A stretch of DNA of 64,000 bases from the NCBI RefSeq assembly GCF_036884655.1, contig NC_088342.1, positions 32,453,501 through 32,517,500 on the forward strand, given 5' to 3'. The notes under the pieces are model-generated. The model was not told the origin of the DNA, did not search any database, and saw only the letters and a list, made by a program, of their open reading frames with translations. How positions within the stretch are numbered: the first letter of the stretch is position 1; every line of letters starts with the position of its first letter. This DNA comes from Musa acuminata AAA Group (Eukaryota > Streptophyta > Magnoliopsida > Zingiberales > Musaceae). The translations under genes and the position numbers were made by a program. Positions 47,021 to 57,585 of this stretch are shown in pieces.

Positions 47021-48612
47021 ATCCATAGCCCTTTTTGCCATCGTGTTGTTCACCGAAGTGGAGCTTCAAGTAGCTCCCGATCATACCTCGATATGATCTA
47101 GTCCCTCACGGGACTATGTCGTGTGTATCGCATTGCCACGAATTGTTCCACCACGATCCGCTGTACCATGTCGCCTCCTGATGACATCTCCATTGCATTC
47201 TGATCCTTGTGGGATGAACTCGAATTGTGATCCCTACATGTGTGGCCTCTGCCAATACATCACAGGGTCTCTTCCACCTTCGATTTTATTCGCTCCTTTG
47301 GCAATCGACCTTCATCCACCCACTCTTGGATCACACCTAGATGAAGCACCGCTCGAGGACAGTCCGTCGCCTAATAGCTCCCGAAGTCCACCGACTTCAC
47401 TGAAAATGGTGCACCATTGTCTAGATCCTAGGCCTTTGCCCCTACCATCACAATCTCCGCTACGCACCGCTTCCTGCCTAGCAACTTGACTAGCAACACT
47501 ATGGCATATTCTTCAAGAGTACCCGCCTCCACATCCTCTTCCCTCGTGCCAAGGCCTTCTGAACTCAACTTCACCTCCGTAAGTTGAGTCACCTTGGTTC
47601 CTCCATCAAATGCTTCTCCGAGAGAAGGTGCATATGCCTAGAAGCTCCCTTCATCTTTGGCACTATGCAAGATGAGTCCGCTCCGTCAGAATGAAGGGCC
47701 CATGGAACAATATGATCCTAATCTTACCTCTACAAGAGTTCATATCCTTGACCTCTATCCAAGGAAAGCACTATGCCTCCACTCCATGTTCCATCTTCTA
47801 TGTTGGCTCCCTTTATGCGGCTTGGGTACTTCACTAAGTTACACCCAAGTTGCTCCGCTCCTCGTTTTTGCATTAAGTTGATGGTGGCCCTTCCGCCCAC
47901 CATTCCATGGGTCAGCCCTACCTTGAGTTCGATCTCCATATCGACTCCAAGTGTGCCTTCATTTATGTTGTTTTGGGTAGCTCCCCCACTTAATCTCGCA
48001 ATACATCCACCAATGCATTCTCTCAAGCGAGATCATGCGATGACTCCTCGCCGCTTGCTCAGTCCATTGAGCTTCGTAGAGTTGTTGTTTGTTGAGGTAC
48101 TCCTCCTCAACATGTGCGGTCCGTCCCACATGATTCTCCCTCTGGAGAAATTATGATCTATCCAACCTGGATAACTGTCCCGTTGGAGCAATATCTCTCT
48201 TCGTTTTAGAGATCACCATCCCCTTGGACTACTTTGATTTGCTGAACAAACTGTGCATTATCCTGCCTCTTGCAAACGTACTAGCTAGATTATGACTTTA
48301 TGTCAATACAGCCCCTGCTGCACCACTCAAGGCCTAGCAACCTATTGAACTCATTGCACACTTCAACCTCCTATGGACGTATCCTTCACATGCTGAAGAG
48401 AAAGTTTCAATGCTATATGGCGTCGAGTTTCAATCGCCTTGGTATGGCCACGAACATTCCATCGTCCGCATACAAGCCCATGCATAAGTACTGAATTCTT
48501 CGAGTTAGTAATTCTCCTCACCTTTGTGAGCTTTGCACAACTCTTTCGGTCGCTAAGCAACTCATTCCACCTTGCATTGTCTCATCCTTTACCAAGCGCC
48601 TCACTTGTCTTG
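47021..48612 (-). mobile_element. X internal part 2 (no recognised gene)
   Basis: 1.6 kb between A and B. It continues X after the CTTGA duplication. Several 60-130-residue frames exist on both strands without recognisable domains. The last 243 bp (48370-48612) are repeated at 57035-57277. Confidence 0.6.
48370..48612. repeat. 243-bp direct repeat, left copy (X sequence)
   Basis: CCTATGGACG to CTTGTCTTG, identical by eye to 57035-57277. It lies directly left of element B and ends exactly at the B insertion point. Confidence 0.92.
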
Positions 48613-50107
48613 TGTTGGGAAATCATAAGGGGGCGACATCATATGCGCAGCGGAAGAACAAGAAAACAAAAATCCCCGATTCCCAAAAAGATGTTCGTCG
48701 TCGTGCGAAGATTGGTGCGCAAAAATCCGCAAAACACAAAACTGCGTATAGAGATTGTGTTACCTAGGGAGATCGTATATCCCTGTTTCCTTGCAGATCC
48801 TTAGGAGAGGGTGAAGGAGGTCAAGCGTCCTCCTCTCTAGCGGTGATCCACACAGCAGGGTTGCGACGACGCTCCTCAAAACTCCAGGCCTACTCTGAGG
48901 TGGAGAGGGAGAGGAGAATAGGAAGGGCAAGCAAAGACTCTAGCCTATGAGGCTGTGAATCCCTCCTATTTATAGAGATCCCGTGTCAAAACCCTAATGG
49001 GTCCTTTCCCTAGTGGGTATTGGATCTGCATCCAATAAGACAAGGGCTCCGTCGGATATCTCATATCCGAACCTCTACTCATCGCAATGCCTACCATATG
49101 TGTGTGACCCTCTAGGCCCAATATCGAGCTGGCCGTGAGTCATACCTGTCAGAACTCCTTCTGACTGAGTGAATTATTATCTCTGTAATAATTCACTCGA
49201 CTCATCGACTACGGAAGTACTAGGCCACTACGCCGTAGTCCCCAGACGATACAGGGGAATCCAATCCATTGGACCTGTCTGTCCTCAGTTACCATGTACC
49301 TTTAGTCCCTCATCCATCTAATATCCCAGAGACCGTATATCGAGCATGGTGCTGTCAGACCCATACGGTTTCTACTCGAGTCTCGCTCTAATCGGATTCT
49401 CCCGGAGAACTCTTTCTCTCTCAACCCGAATGACCCTGGCCAGGGATTTGTCTGAGCAAGAACACATAGGATATTCCTCTCATGACGCCGAGAGTGGATG
49501 ATCCTCTGTCGACACTCAATAGCCCTCGTAAGGTCGACTACCACTCCCAATGACCAGCTGTACTAGATCTGAGAACAGTCAAACCTATAAGTCTGGTATC
49601 AAAGAGTGGAGCACTCATACAGGACATCCTTGGTGTCTCAAGTCTAAGGACCAGATACACCACTAGGACTATGGAATCGCTGTCTGACAATAAGGCATCA
49701 TCAACCATCCAGCATTCCGTAAGCGGATCAATCAGTGAACTCATTCTCCAATGAGCACCTGTACTGTATCCCTAGTATCCCTACACGAGCAGCTATGAGA
49801 CCAGCTGCATCCATCATATGGACGGGTATACAGCACACCAGTCTATCCGGTTATCACGATGTCCCTCTCGAGTAACCTATGACCGGGATTATTTAGGATA
49901 TGTGTTTAAAGGTGAATCGATCTCATTATCGTGATCTCATCACGATCCGATTCCCATTGCACAAATCCAAGGACATCACAATATATATGCATTTATGCAA
50001 TAGTTATAAAGTGATATACGCCAAAATATAATAAGCAAAAAGATTCTGTATCAAGTCACACGTGCCATCACTCACGTGATTGGCTTGCTGGGCACCTATG
50101 ACTAGCA
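48613..50107 (-). repeat. B 3' LTR
   Basis: TGTTGGGAAATC to GACTAGCA on the plus strand. Minus-strand TATA box at 48966-48974. 13-bp inverted repeat at 49167-49198 with the outer pair changed on both arms relative to A. Confidence 0.93.
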
Positions 50108-50119
50108 ATCTCCCACTTG

Positions 50120-50806
50120 ACCTAAAGCCAATCACCTATGTGTCAGATCCCCATCAGACCCCTGTGACGCTCAAAGACAATCTGAGACAACGGCTTTGTC
50201 AGTGGATCTGCAATGTTATCTTCGGATGGAACTCTTTCCACTGCTATTTCTCCTCGGGTTACGATCACTCTAATAAGTTGGAACCTCCTCAGAACACTTC
50301 TGATGAGACCCGGGTTCCCTTATTTGAGTAAACGCCCCGTAGTTGTCGCAATATAAGGAAGTCGGCTCCTCGTTACTCGGCACGACTCCCAAATCTGTGA
50401 TGAACTTCTTCATCCAGACTCCCTCTTTTGTTGCATCTGATGCAGCAATGTACTCCGCCTCTGTGGTCGAGTCAGCAGTGGTATCTTGCTTGGAACTCTT
50501 CCAGCACACTGCTCCTCCATTCAAGGTGTACACATACCCTGAATTCGACTTGCTATCATCGACATCAGACTAAAAACTTGAGTCAGTGAAGCCTTCAACC
50601 TTAAGGCTATTACCTCCATATACTAGTAAAAGATCCTTAGTCCTTCTCAAGTACTTAAGGATACACTTTACTGCTTTCCAGTGCTCCAAGCCTGGATCCG
50701 CCTGATACCTGCTCGTGACACTCAGAGCATGCGCTATATCAGGCCTAGTACATAGCATGGCATACATGATAGACCCTATTGCTGAAGCATAAGGTATCAT
50801 ATTCAT
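50120..50806 (-). pseudogene. B RNase H, frame-broken
   Basis: Minus strand. NMIPYASAIGSIMYAMLCTRPDIAHAL begins the connection/RNase H region (50570-50806). A TAG at 50570-50572 replaces the Gln following SSF, then [29 protein letters not shown] and SLYCDNYG are in 50270-50533. The SHQKC junction is the same small deletion as in A, so the C-terminal tail is out of frame in both. Confidence 0.85.
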
Positions 50807-51912
50807 GTTTGCCCTTTGGAATTTTCCATACCAAACCTTTTGACAATGGTTTCTATGTACCTGGACTGGGACAAGCCAAGCATCCTCTTGGATCTATCTC
50901 TATAGATTCTAATCCCCAAGATATAGGATGCTTCTCCTAAGTCCTTTATGGAGAAGTGTCTAGATAACCAAGCCTTTACTGTGGATAGCATTCCTATGTC
51001 ATTCCCAATGATGAGGATGTCATCCACATATAACACCAAAAAGGTGATAGCGCTCCCACTTACCTTCCTGTACACACAAGGCTCATCTTCGTTCTTAACG
51101 AAGTCATAAGATCTGATTGCCTCATCAAATCTTATGTTCCAACTTCGGGAAGCTTGCTTTAGTCCATAAATGGATCTAAGCAACCTACACACCTTATCTG
51201 GGCAGTTCTTGGACACGAATCCCTCAGGTTGCATCATATACACCTCCTCCTCCAGGTTCCCGTTGAGGAATGCGGTTTTCACATCCATCTGCCAGATCTC
51301 ATAATCATAGTGTGCTGCAATAGCCAATAGAATTCTGATGGATTTTAGCATTGCTACGGGTGAGAAAGTTTCGTCGTAGTCAACACCTTGCCTTTGACGA
51401 TACCCCTTAGCCACTAGCCTTGCTTTATAGGTCTCTACCTTTCCATCTACTCCGATCTTTTTCTTAAAGATCCACTTGCAACCGATGGGTACAATACCTT
51501 CGGGTGCATCAACTAGGTTCCAAACCTTATTGGAGTACATAGAATCCATCTCAGAATTCATGGCTTCTTTCCACTTCCCGGAGTCTATACTCATAATAGC
51601 CTCCTCGTAGGTCTGAGGATCAATATCCTCTACATCCTCTGCTCTAATATGTCCCACATATCTCTCAGGAGGATGGGATACTCTATCAGACCTGCGTAAA
51701 GTTGATACTTGTGTATTAGGTACCTGAACAGACTCGGGCTGTAGAGTGGTGCTTGAGCTTGGTTCCCTAACTTCGCTCAACTCTATCATTCTCCCACTGT
51801 CTCCGCCAAGAATGTGTTCCTTCTCAAGGAACACTGCTCTCTTAGCTACAAAGACCTTTTGGTCCTCGAGATGATAGAAATAATACCCACAAGTTTCCTT
51901 GGGGTATCCCAC
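50803..51912 (-). CDS. B integrase C-terminus and reverse transcriptase, 369 residues open
   Basis: Open from [16 protein letters not shown] (integrase C-terminal region) through RT: SNKVWNLVDAPEG, GCKWIFKKKIG, ARLVAKGYRQRQG, QMDVKTAFLNGNLEEEVYM, SIYGLKQASRSWN. The catalytic YVDD codons lie at 51019-51030, then LSRHFSIKDLGEASYILGI. It ends at KGQT with the same frame break as in A. RT would copy the genomic RNA to cDNA; the active site is intact but the shared deletion removes the link to RNase H. The apparent start is only the first Met after the stop at 51976; the natural frame comes from upstream integrase. Confidence 0.9.
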   Translation of the reverse strand: MGYPKETCGYYFYHLEDQKVFVAKRAVFLEKEHILGGDSGRMIELSEVREPSSSTTLQPESVQVPNTQVSTLRRSDRVSHPPERYVGHIRAEDVEDIDPQTYEEAIMSIDSGKWKEAMNSEMDSMYSNKVWNLVDAPEGIVPIGCKWIFKKKIGVDGKVETYKARLVAKGYRQRQGVDYDETFSPVAMLKSIRILLAIAAHYDYEIWQMDVKTAFLNGNLEEEVYMMQPEGFVSKNCPDKVCRLLRSIYGLKQASRSWNIRFDEAIRSYDFVKNEDEPCVYRKVSGSAITFLVLYVDDILIIGNDIGMLSTVKAWLSRHFSIKDLGEASYILGIRIYRDRSKRMLGLSQSRYIETIVKRFGMENSKGQT

Positions 51913-51975
51913 AAATTTGCATCGCTCTGTCCTTGATTCTAACTTATCGGGGTTGTGTCTTTTAACATGGGCAGA

Positions 51976-52326
51976 TCAGCCCCAAATCTTAACAACCTTA
52001 AGATCAGGCTTCTTCCCTTTCCATATCTCATATGGTGTAGACACTACCGACTTAGTTGGAACTCTGTTCAGAAGGTAAGCTGCGGTTTCTAAGGCATATC
52101 CCCAGAATGAGATGGGTAGGTCAGCGAAACTCATCATGGACCGTACCATATCTAATAATGTACGATTTCTCCTTTCAGAGACACCATTGAGCTGAGGTGT
52201 ATAAGGAGGTGTCCATTGGGATAATATCCCATGGTCCTTGAGGAAGTGAGTAAACTCTGTACTTAAGTACTCACCTCCTCGATCTGATCGAAGAGTTTTG
52301 ATACTCTTTCCAGTCTGGTTCTCCAC
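51976..52326 (-). pseudogene. B integrase core C-terminal half
   Basis: Between two nonsense codons in the gag-pol frame: TAG at 52327-52329 (Glu codon in A, YKNE) and TGA at 51976-51978 (Cys codon in A, WGCPAH). It contains the second catalytic Asp ([11 protein letters not shown]) and Glu ([13 protein letters not shown]). Confidence 0.88.
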
Positions 52327-53937
52327 CTAATTCTTATACTCTCTGAATTTCTCAAAGGCCTCGGACTTGTACTTCATTAAGTACACATATCCATACCTTG
52401 AGAAATCATCAGTAAATATAATGAAGTAGGAGTAACCTCCAATGGCATGAGTTGACATGAGTCCACATACATCACTATGTATGAGTTCCAAGAACTCAGT
52501 GGCTCTCTCTCCAGTTCCACTAAATGGAGAGTTGGTCAGTTTTCCACGAATGCAAGGCTCACAAGTTGCATATGACACATAGTCGAATGGATCTAGATAT
52601 CCATCATTTAGCAACTTTTGAATCCTTCTTTCATGGATGTGACCTAGCCTACAATGCCACAGGTATGCATTGTTCACCTCATCTCGTTTCCTCTTAGACA
52701 CATTTACATTCATGATATGTGGAGTGGTGTCTAACATAAATAAACCATTATGCAATGTTCCTTTCGTGATGATCTTATCATCTAATAATATCGAACAACC
52801 ATTGTTCTCAAAAACAAATTTATATCCACTAACTGTTAAACATGAAATGGAAATAATGTTTTTGATAATAGAAGGAACAAAATAACATGCATCTAATGCA
52901 ATAAAAGCTCCACTAGGCAGATGTAAAGCGACCTGGCCAACAGCTAATACAGCAACTTTTGCTCCATTACCCATCTTTAGGTCCATCTCGCCTCTCTCTA
53001 GTCTCCTAGGCCTTGCCAGAACCTGCAACGAATTGCATATATGATAAGCACTACCGGTATCTAATACCCATGTGTTATCATAAGAGTCTGACAAATGGAG
53101 ACTGATCATGAATGTACCTGAAGCTTCATCAAGCTTTTGTTTCGCCCTTTCTGCAAGGTACTCTTTGCAGTTTCTCTTCCAGTGCCCATCTTTACCACAG
53201 TGGAAGCACTGGCCTTTGTCCTTTGTTGGGTCTTTCTTAGCAACCTTTGCTTTACCTTGTTTGCCCTTGCCCTTTCCCTTCTTAAGGGACCTTTCTGCTT
53301 TCCTTTTCTTTCTGGTCTCACCAGTGTAGAGAACTGGCTTCTCTTTCTTAATAGTACTCTCTGCCTCCCTCAACATATTGAGGAGCTCTGGGAGAGTCAC
53401 TTCAAGCTTGTTCATATTAAAATTCATTATGAACTGTGAAAAGGAATCTGGTAGGGACTGAAGCACAATGTCCACACACAAGTTATCCTCTAGGACCATT
53501 CCTAGACCTGTGAGTTTCTCTATCCACTCAATCATCTTTAGGACATGGTTCTGAACCGGTGTCCCCTCAGTCATCCTAGCGCGGAAAAGGCTCTTGGATA
53601 TCTCATATCGTTGAGTCCTTCCCTGTTCCTCAAACAATTTACGGACATGTAGGAGAATGGATCTGGCATCCATCTTTTCATGTTGTCTCTGTAACTCTGG
53701 AGTCATAGAGCCCAACATATAGCACTGAGCAAGAGTGGAGTCATCAATGTACTTCACGTAGCGAGCGATCTCATCCTCGCTTGCCCCTTCTTCGGGCGTA
53801 GGCATCACTGTATCAAGGACGTACACGATTTTCTCCGCTGTGAGAACAATTCTCAAGTTACGGAGCCAATCCGTATAATTTGGACCAGTGAGGCGGTTGA
53901 CATCAAGTATGCCACGTAAGGGATTTGAAAGCGACAT
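52327..53937 (-). CDS. B gag-protease-integrase N-terminal half, open to a stop
   Basis: I start at MSLSNPLRG (53937), matching A; a further in-frame Met eight codons upstream (53961) is not shared. Gag, basic stretch, zinc knuckle [14 protein letters not shown], protease [13 protein letters not shown]-pre-integrase [13 protein letters not shown] and the first integrase Asp (IHSDVCG) are all present. It stops at 52327-52329 within YKN.VENQ. Very similar to A along its length. Confidence 0.92.
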   Translation of the reverse strand: MSLSNPLRGILDVNRLTGPNYTDWLRNLRIVLTAEKIVYVLDTVMPTPEEGASEDEIARYVKYIDDSTLAQCYMLGSMTPELQRQHEKMDARSILLHVRKLFEEQGRTQRYEISKSLFRARMTEGTPVQNHVLKMIEWIEKLTGLGMVLEDNLCVDIVLQSLPDSFSQFIMNFNMNKLEVTLPELLNMLREAESTIKKEKPVLYTGETRKKRKAERSLKKGKGKGKQGKAKVAKKDPTKDKGQCFHCGKDGHWKRNCKEYLAERAKQKLDEASGTFMISLHLSDSYDNTWVLDTGSAYHICNSLQVLARPRRLERGEMDLKMGNGAKVAVLAVGQVALHLPSGAFIALDACYFVPSIIKNIISISCLTVSGYKFVFENNGCSILLDDKIITKGTLHNGLFMLDTTPHIMNVNVSKRKRDEVNNAYLWHCRLGHIHERRIQKLLNDGYLDPFDYVSYATCEPCIRGKLTNSPFSGTGERATEFLELIHSDVCGLMSTHAIGGYSYFIIFTDDFSRYGYVYLMKYKSEAFEKFREYKN

Positions 53938-55786
53938 TTTCTGAAAATAAAGATGTAGCAAAAATGAATAACATGCAGATTTTGCAAGAAATAAACTATC
54001 AAGATATGGACTTCTATCTTAATATACTCCCACTATTTTACTATCGAGTCACGCGACACCCTCAGCACGTAAAACGGAAGTCTCCGGCAGACTTCTAGTG
54101 GGGATCAGGATCCAATCAGCGTCTTAGTGTAACCTCGAGGGACTCGACCAATCACACTAAGCCTAAAAGGTAGGCAACTCTTGCCGATCACAACTCCTTG
54201 TGATTCCCGTCCTGTTCGGCCTCCGAATCACCATGGCCTCGAGGGACTCGACCAACCATGATGCTCGGTTAAGTCAACACCTTCGTTACAAGATGAGTCT
54301 GATTTGATGATATACCCTCGAGGGACTCGACCAAGCATACCATGTCCTCAGGTCACCGGTGACATCTCTATGTCGTAAGCAAGATAACGAATCGCGATAT
54401 AGGTGAGTCTCGAGGGACTCGACCAACTCAACCTACACCGGGATTCGGTTCCTACTCATAACGATGGAAGGCCACGTGGGTCAATCTAATTGCCTCACGT
54501 TTACCGACTTAATATTATCGAGAGATGTTTCTATAATTTGGTCTCCTAATATGACATGTCACACATATACATATTTAATATATATCTACATCGCATGCAA
54601 ATATATATACTTATCTAGTATGTGTATAAGCAATCACATCAGATGATCATGGACCACAACCTAATATGATTAGGCCCGAGCCAGTAGGCCTAATCACTCA
54701 CATCAAGATCTATGTGTGCAACGGTGCATCTCCATGCCCTGTGATCGTCCATCTCGTCCTCGTCGGTTCCGTCGACATCTTGATGCATCTCCATGCATCA
54801 CGATCGTCCGTCTCGTGGGTCCCGCTGTCGCATCCACGCTCCCGCTGCGCCTCCTCATGTGATTACAACTTAATCATAGGCACGCAGGCCCGACAATAAA
54901 CGAGAAATATAATGGAGGTTCGCAGACCTCAATAATAATAATCACAAGTACACACATCACACGGTCCATGATCATCCGTCCACACATCATACATCACATG
55001 TATAAATAATCATCATCATGTAGGACTACTAGATTATAATAAAAATAATAATCAACTAAACCTTTTAATTAATTAATATTTTTCTGAAATCAGGGATATG
55101 TAGGAAATTTCTCAATTCCTAAGGGTATTTTCGTAATTTGGACAAAAGACAGAAACTGGAATTTCTCAAATTCCGAGGGGCAAAACTGTCTTTTTCCCAG
55201 AAAACCCTAATACCCTTTGCCCTTTTCGCTGCTGCCGCCGCCGCCACCCTGCCGGCGGCGGCCTGTGCGGCGGGGGGCGGGGCGCTGCCCTCGCCTGCGG
55301 GCGGCACGCCCGCTGGCGGCGATGCCGCTGCGGGTGGGCTCCCCTTTCGGGCGTCGCTGCCTCCGCAGGCCACCAGGTGCTGTCCCGCCGGGCGGCCGCC
55401 CCTGTGGGGGGGGGTTTCGCCCGCGGGAGCAGCGGCGGCAGGCCTCGCGCGTCGCTGCCCTGCGGCGGCAGGCGCCGCTGCCCTGCGGAGCCTCTACCCG
55501 CGGGCTCAGCGGCCGCAGGCGCCTCTACCCGCGGGCTGCCAGCCCCGCCGGCCGCAAGCCTGCGGCAAGCAGACCGCCGGCCGGCTGCTGCAGGCACAGC
55601 GCTTGCGCATGCGCCGGCGCTGTGCTGCCTGGCTGCGGCTGCGGCTGCGGCTGCCGCTGCAGGTGGCTGCAGGCATGCAGCAACTGTTGCTGCCCTTCCT
55701 CGCTTTTGCGTCAACGATTTTGACGTCAATATTCTTCCTAAACACAACACACGCAGTTCAAAACCAATCATTCGCACGAACAACCT
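53938..55786 (-). mobile_element. B untranslated leader with repeats and GC-rich island
   Basis: Same layout as in A. Four CTCGAGGGACTCGACCA copies lie at 54134, 54238, 54317 and 54409; the GC-rich segment is at about 55225-55690, longer than in A with a different repeat arrangement. Confidence 0.75.
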
Positions 55787-55800
55787 GGCTCTGATACCAC
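55787..55800 (-). other. B primer binding site
   Basis: Minus strand GTGGTATCAGAGCC adjoining the 5' LTR, identical to A. Confidence 0.88.
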
Positions 55801-57036
55801 TGTTGGGAAATCATAAGGGGGCGACATCATATGCGCAGCGGAAGAACAAGAAAACAAAAATCCCCGATTCCCAAAAAGATGTTCGTCGTCGTGCGAAGAT
55901 TGGTGCGCAAAAATCCGCAAAACACAAAACTGCGTATAGAGATTGTGTTACCTAGGGAGATCGTATATCCCTGTTTCCTTGCAGATCCTTAGGAGAGGGT
56001 GAAGGAGGTCAAGCGTCCTCCTCTCTAGCGGTGATCCACACAGCAGGGTTGCGACGACGCTCCTCAAAACTCCAGGCCTACTCTGAGGTGGAGAGGGAGA
56101 GGAGAATAGGAAGGGCAAGCAAAGACTCTAGCCTATGAGGCTGTGAATCCCTCCTATTTATAGAGATCCCGTGTCAAAACCCTAATGGGTCCTTTCCCTA
56201 GTGGGTATTGGATCTGCATCCAATAAGACAAGGGCTCCGTCGGATATCTCATATCCGAACCTCTACTCATCGCAATGCCTACCATATGTGTATGACCCTC
56301 TAGGCCCAATATCGAGCTGGCCGTGAGTCATACCTGTCAGAACTCCTTCTGACTGAGTGAATTATTATCTCTGTAATAATTCACTCGACTCATCGACTAC
56401 GGAAGTACTAGGCCACTACGCCGTAGTCCCCAGACGATACAGGGGAATCCAATCCATTGGACCTGTCTGTCCTCAGTTACCATGTACCTTTAGTCCCTCA
56501 TCCATCTAATATCCCAGAGACCGTATATCGAGCATGGTGCTGTCAGACCCATACGGTTTCTACTCGAGTCTCGCTCTAATCGGATTCTCCCAGAGAACTC
56601 TTTCTCTCTCAACCCGAATGACCCTGGCCAGGGATTTGTCTGAGCAAGAACACATAGGATATTCCTCTCATGACGCCGAGAGTGGATGATTCTCTGTCGA
56701 CACTCAATAGCCCTCGTAAGGTCGACTACCACTCCCAATGACCAGCTGTACTAGATCTGAGAACAGTCAAACCTATAAGTCTGGTATCAAAGAGTGGAGC
56801 ACTCATACAGGACATCCTTGGTGTCTCAAGTCTAAGGACCAGATACACCACTAGGACTATGGAATCGCTGTCTGACAATAAGGCATCATCAACCATCCAG
56901 CATTCCGTAAGCGGATCAATCAGTGAACTCATTCTCCAATGAGCACCTGTACTGTATCCCTAGTATCCCTACACGAGCAGCTATGAGACCAGCTGCATCC
57001 ATCATATGGACGGGTATACAGCACACCAGTCTATCC
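55801..57036 (-). repeat. B 5' LTR, outer end missing
   Basis: TGTTGGGAAATC onwards, matching 48613-49848. It ends after CACCAGTCTATCC, where the complete LTR reads on into GGTTATCACG. Minus-strand TATA box at 56155-56163; inverted repeat at 56355-56386. Confidence 0.92.
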
Positions 57037-57277
57037 TATGGACGTATCCTTCACATGCTGAAGAGAAAGTTTCAATGCTATATGGCGTCGAGTTTCAATC
57101 GCCTTGGTATGGCCACGAACATTCCATCGTCCGCATACAAGCCCATGCATAAGTACTGAATTCTTCGAGTTAGTAATTCTCCTCACCTTTGTGAGCTTTG
57201 CACAACTCTTTCGGTCGCTAAGCAACTCATTCCACCTTGCATTGTCTCATCCTTTACCAAGCGCCTCACTTGTCTTG
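57035..57277. repeat. 243-bp direct repeat, right copy (X sequence)
   Basis: Second copy of 48370-48612. It begins at the truncated LTR with a shared TCC and reads on past the original B insertion point (CTTGTCTTG) into AGCACCATC, i.e. into uninterrupted X sequence. Confidence 0.92.
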
Positions 57278-57585
57278 AGCACCATCAAGTATAATTGTCA
57301 ACGTTGAGCCGTAGCTCAAATTCAACCATCCCAACTTTTGTGCGCTCCACATTCTTCCATGCTTGCTTGTTCTCGTGGTGCCTCTTGCGCGAAGGGTTGG
57401 CCATTTCTCTGAATGTCATTCTCAGATGCTTGCTCCTCCGAGTGACTCCTTTTCCCTATATCTCCATGCCCGTTTTCCCCCAAACGGTTGTGCGTATACT
57501 GACTACCCTCAACACAGCCCCGCTAGGTCCCCCACGTTTGCATGCTAAGTGTTTCTATGAGTGCTTGTCCCGCTCTAATACCATC
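57278..57585 (-). mobile_element. X internal part 3 with primer binding site
   Basis: The 5'-most internal sequence of X. On the minus strand GATGGTATTAGAGCG directly follows the LTR (57571-57585), a one-base variant of the initiator-Met tRNA complement. No coding motif seen. Confidence 0.7.

Larger units (their letters stand above)
48613..57036 (-). mobile_element. B: Angela/Tork-type copia with truncated 5' LTR, minus strand
   Basis: 3' LTR 48613-50107 complete; 5' LTR 55801-57036 lacks its outer 250 bp or so. Polypurine tract 50108-50119 and primer site 55787-55800 on the minus strand. I see only about three differences between the LTRs over their shared 1.24 kb, so the insertion is recent compared with A. 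gag-pol is broken by two stops in integrase plus the RT/RNase H lesions shared with A. The outer end of the 5' LTR is fused to a second copy of X sequence (see 57035-57277). Confidence 0.93.

Noticed and set aside
47121..48156. Possible genes in X internal part 2 (frames of 74-127 residues on plus, 98 on minus)
   Set aside because: Overlapping frames on opposite strands with no recognisable motif; insufficient support.
55119..55955. Ala-rich frames up to 218 residues in the leader of B
   Set aside because: Same reason as for A; composition-driven and inconsistent between the two copies.
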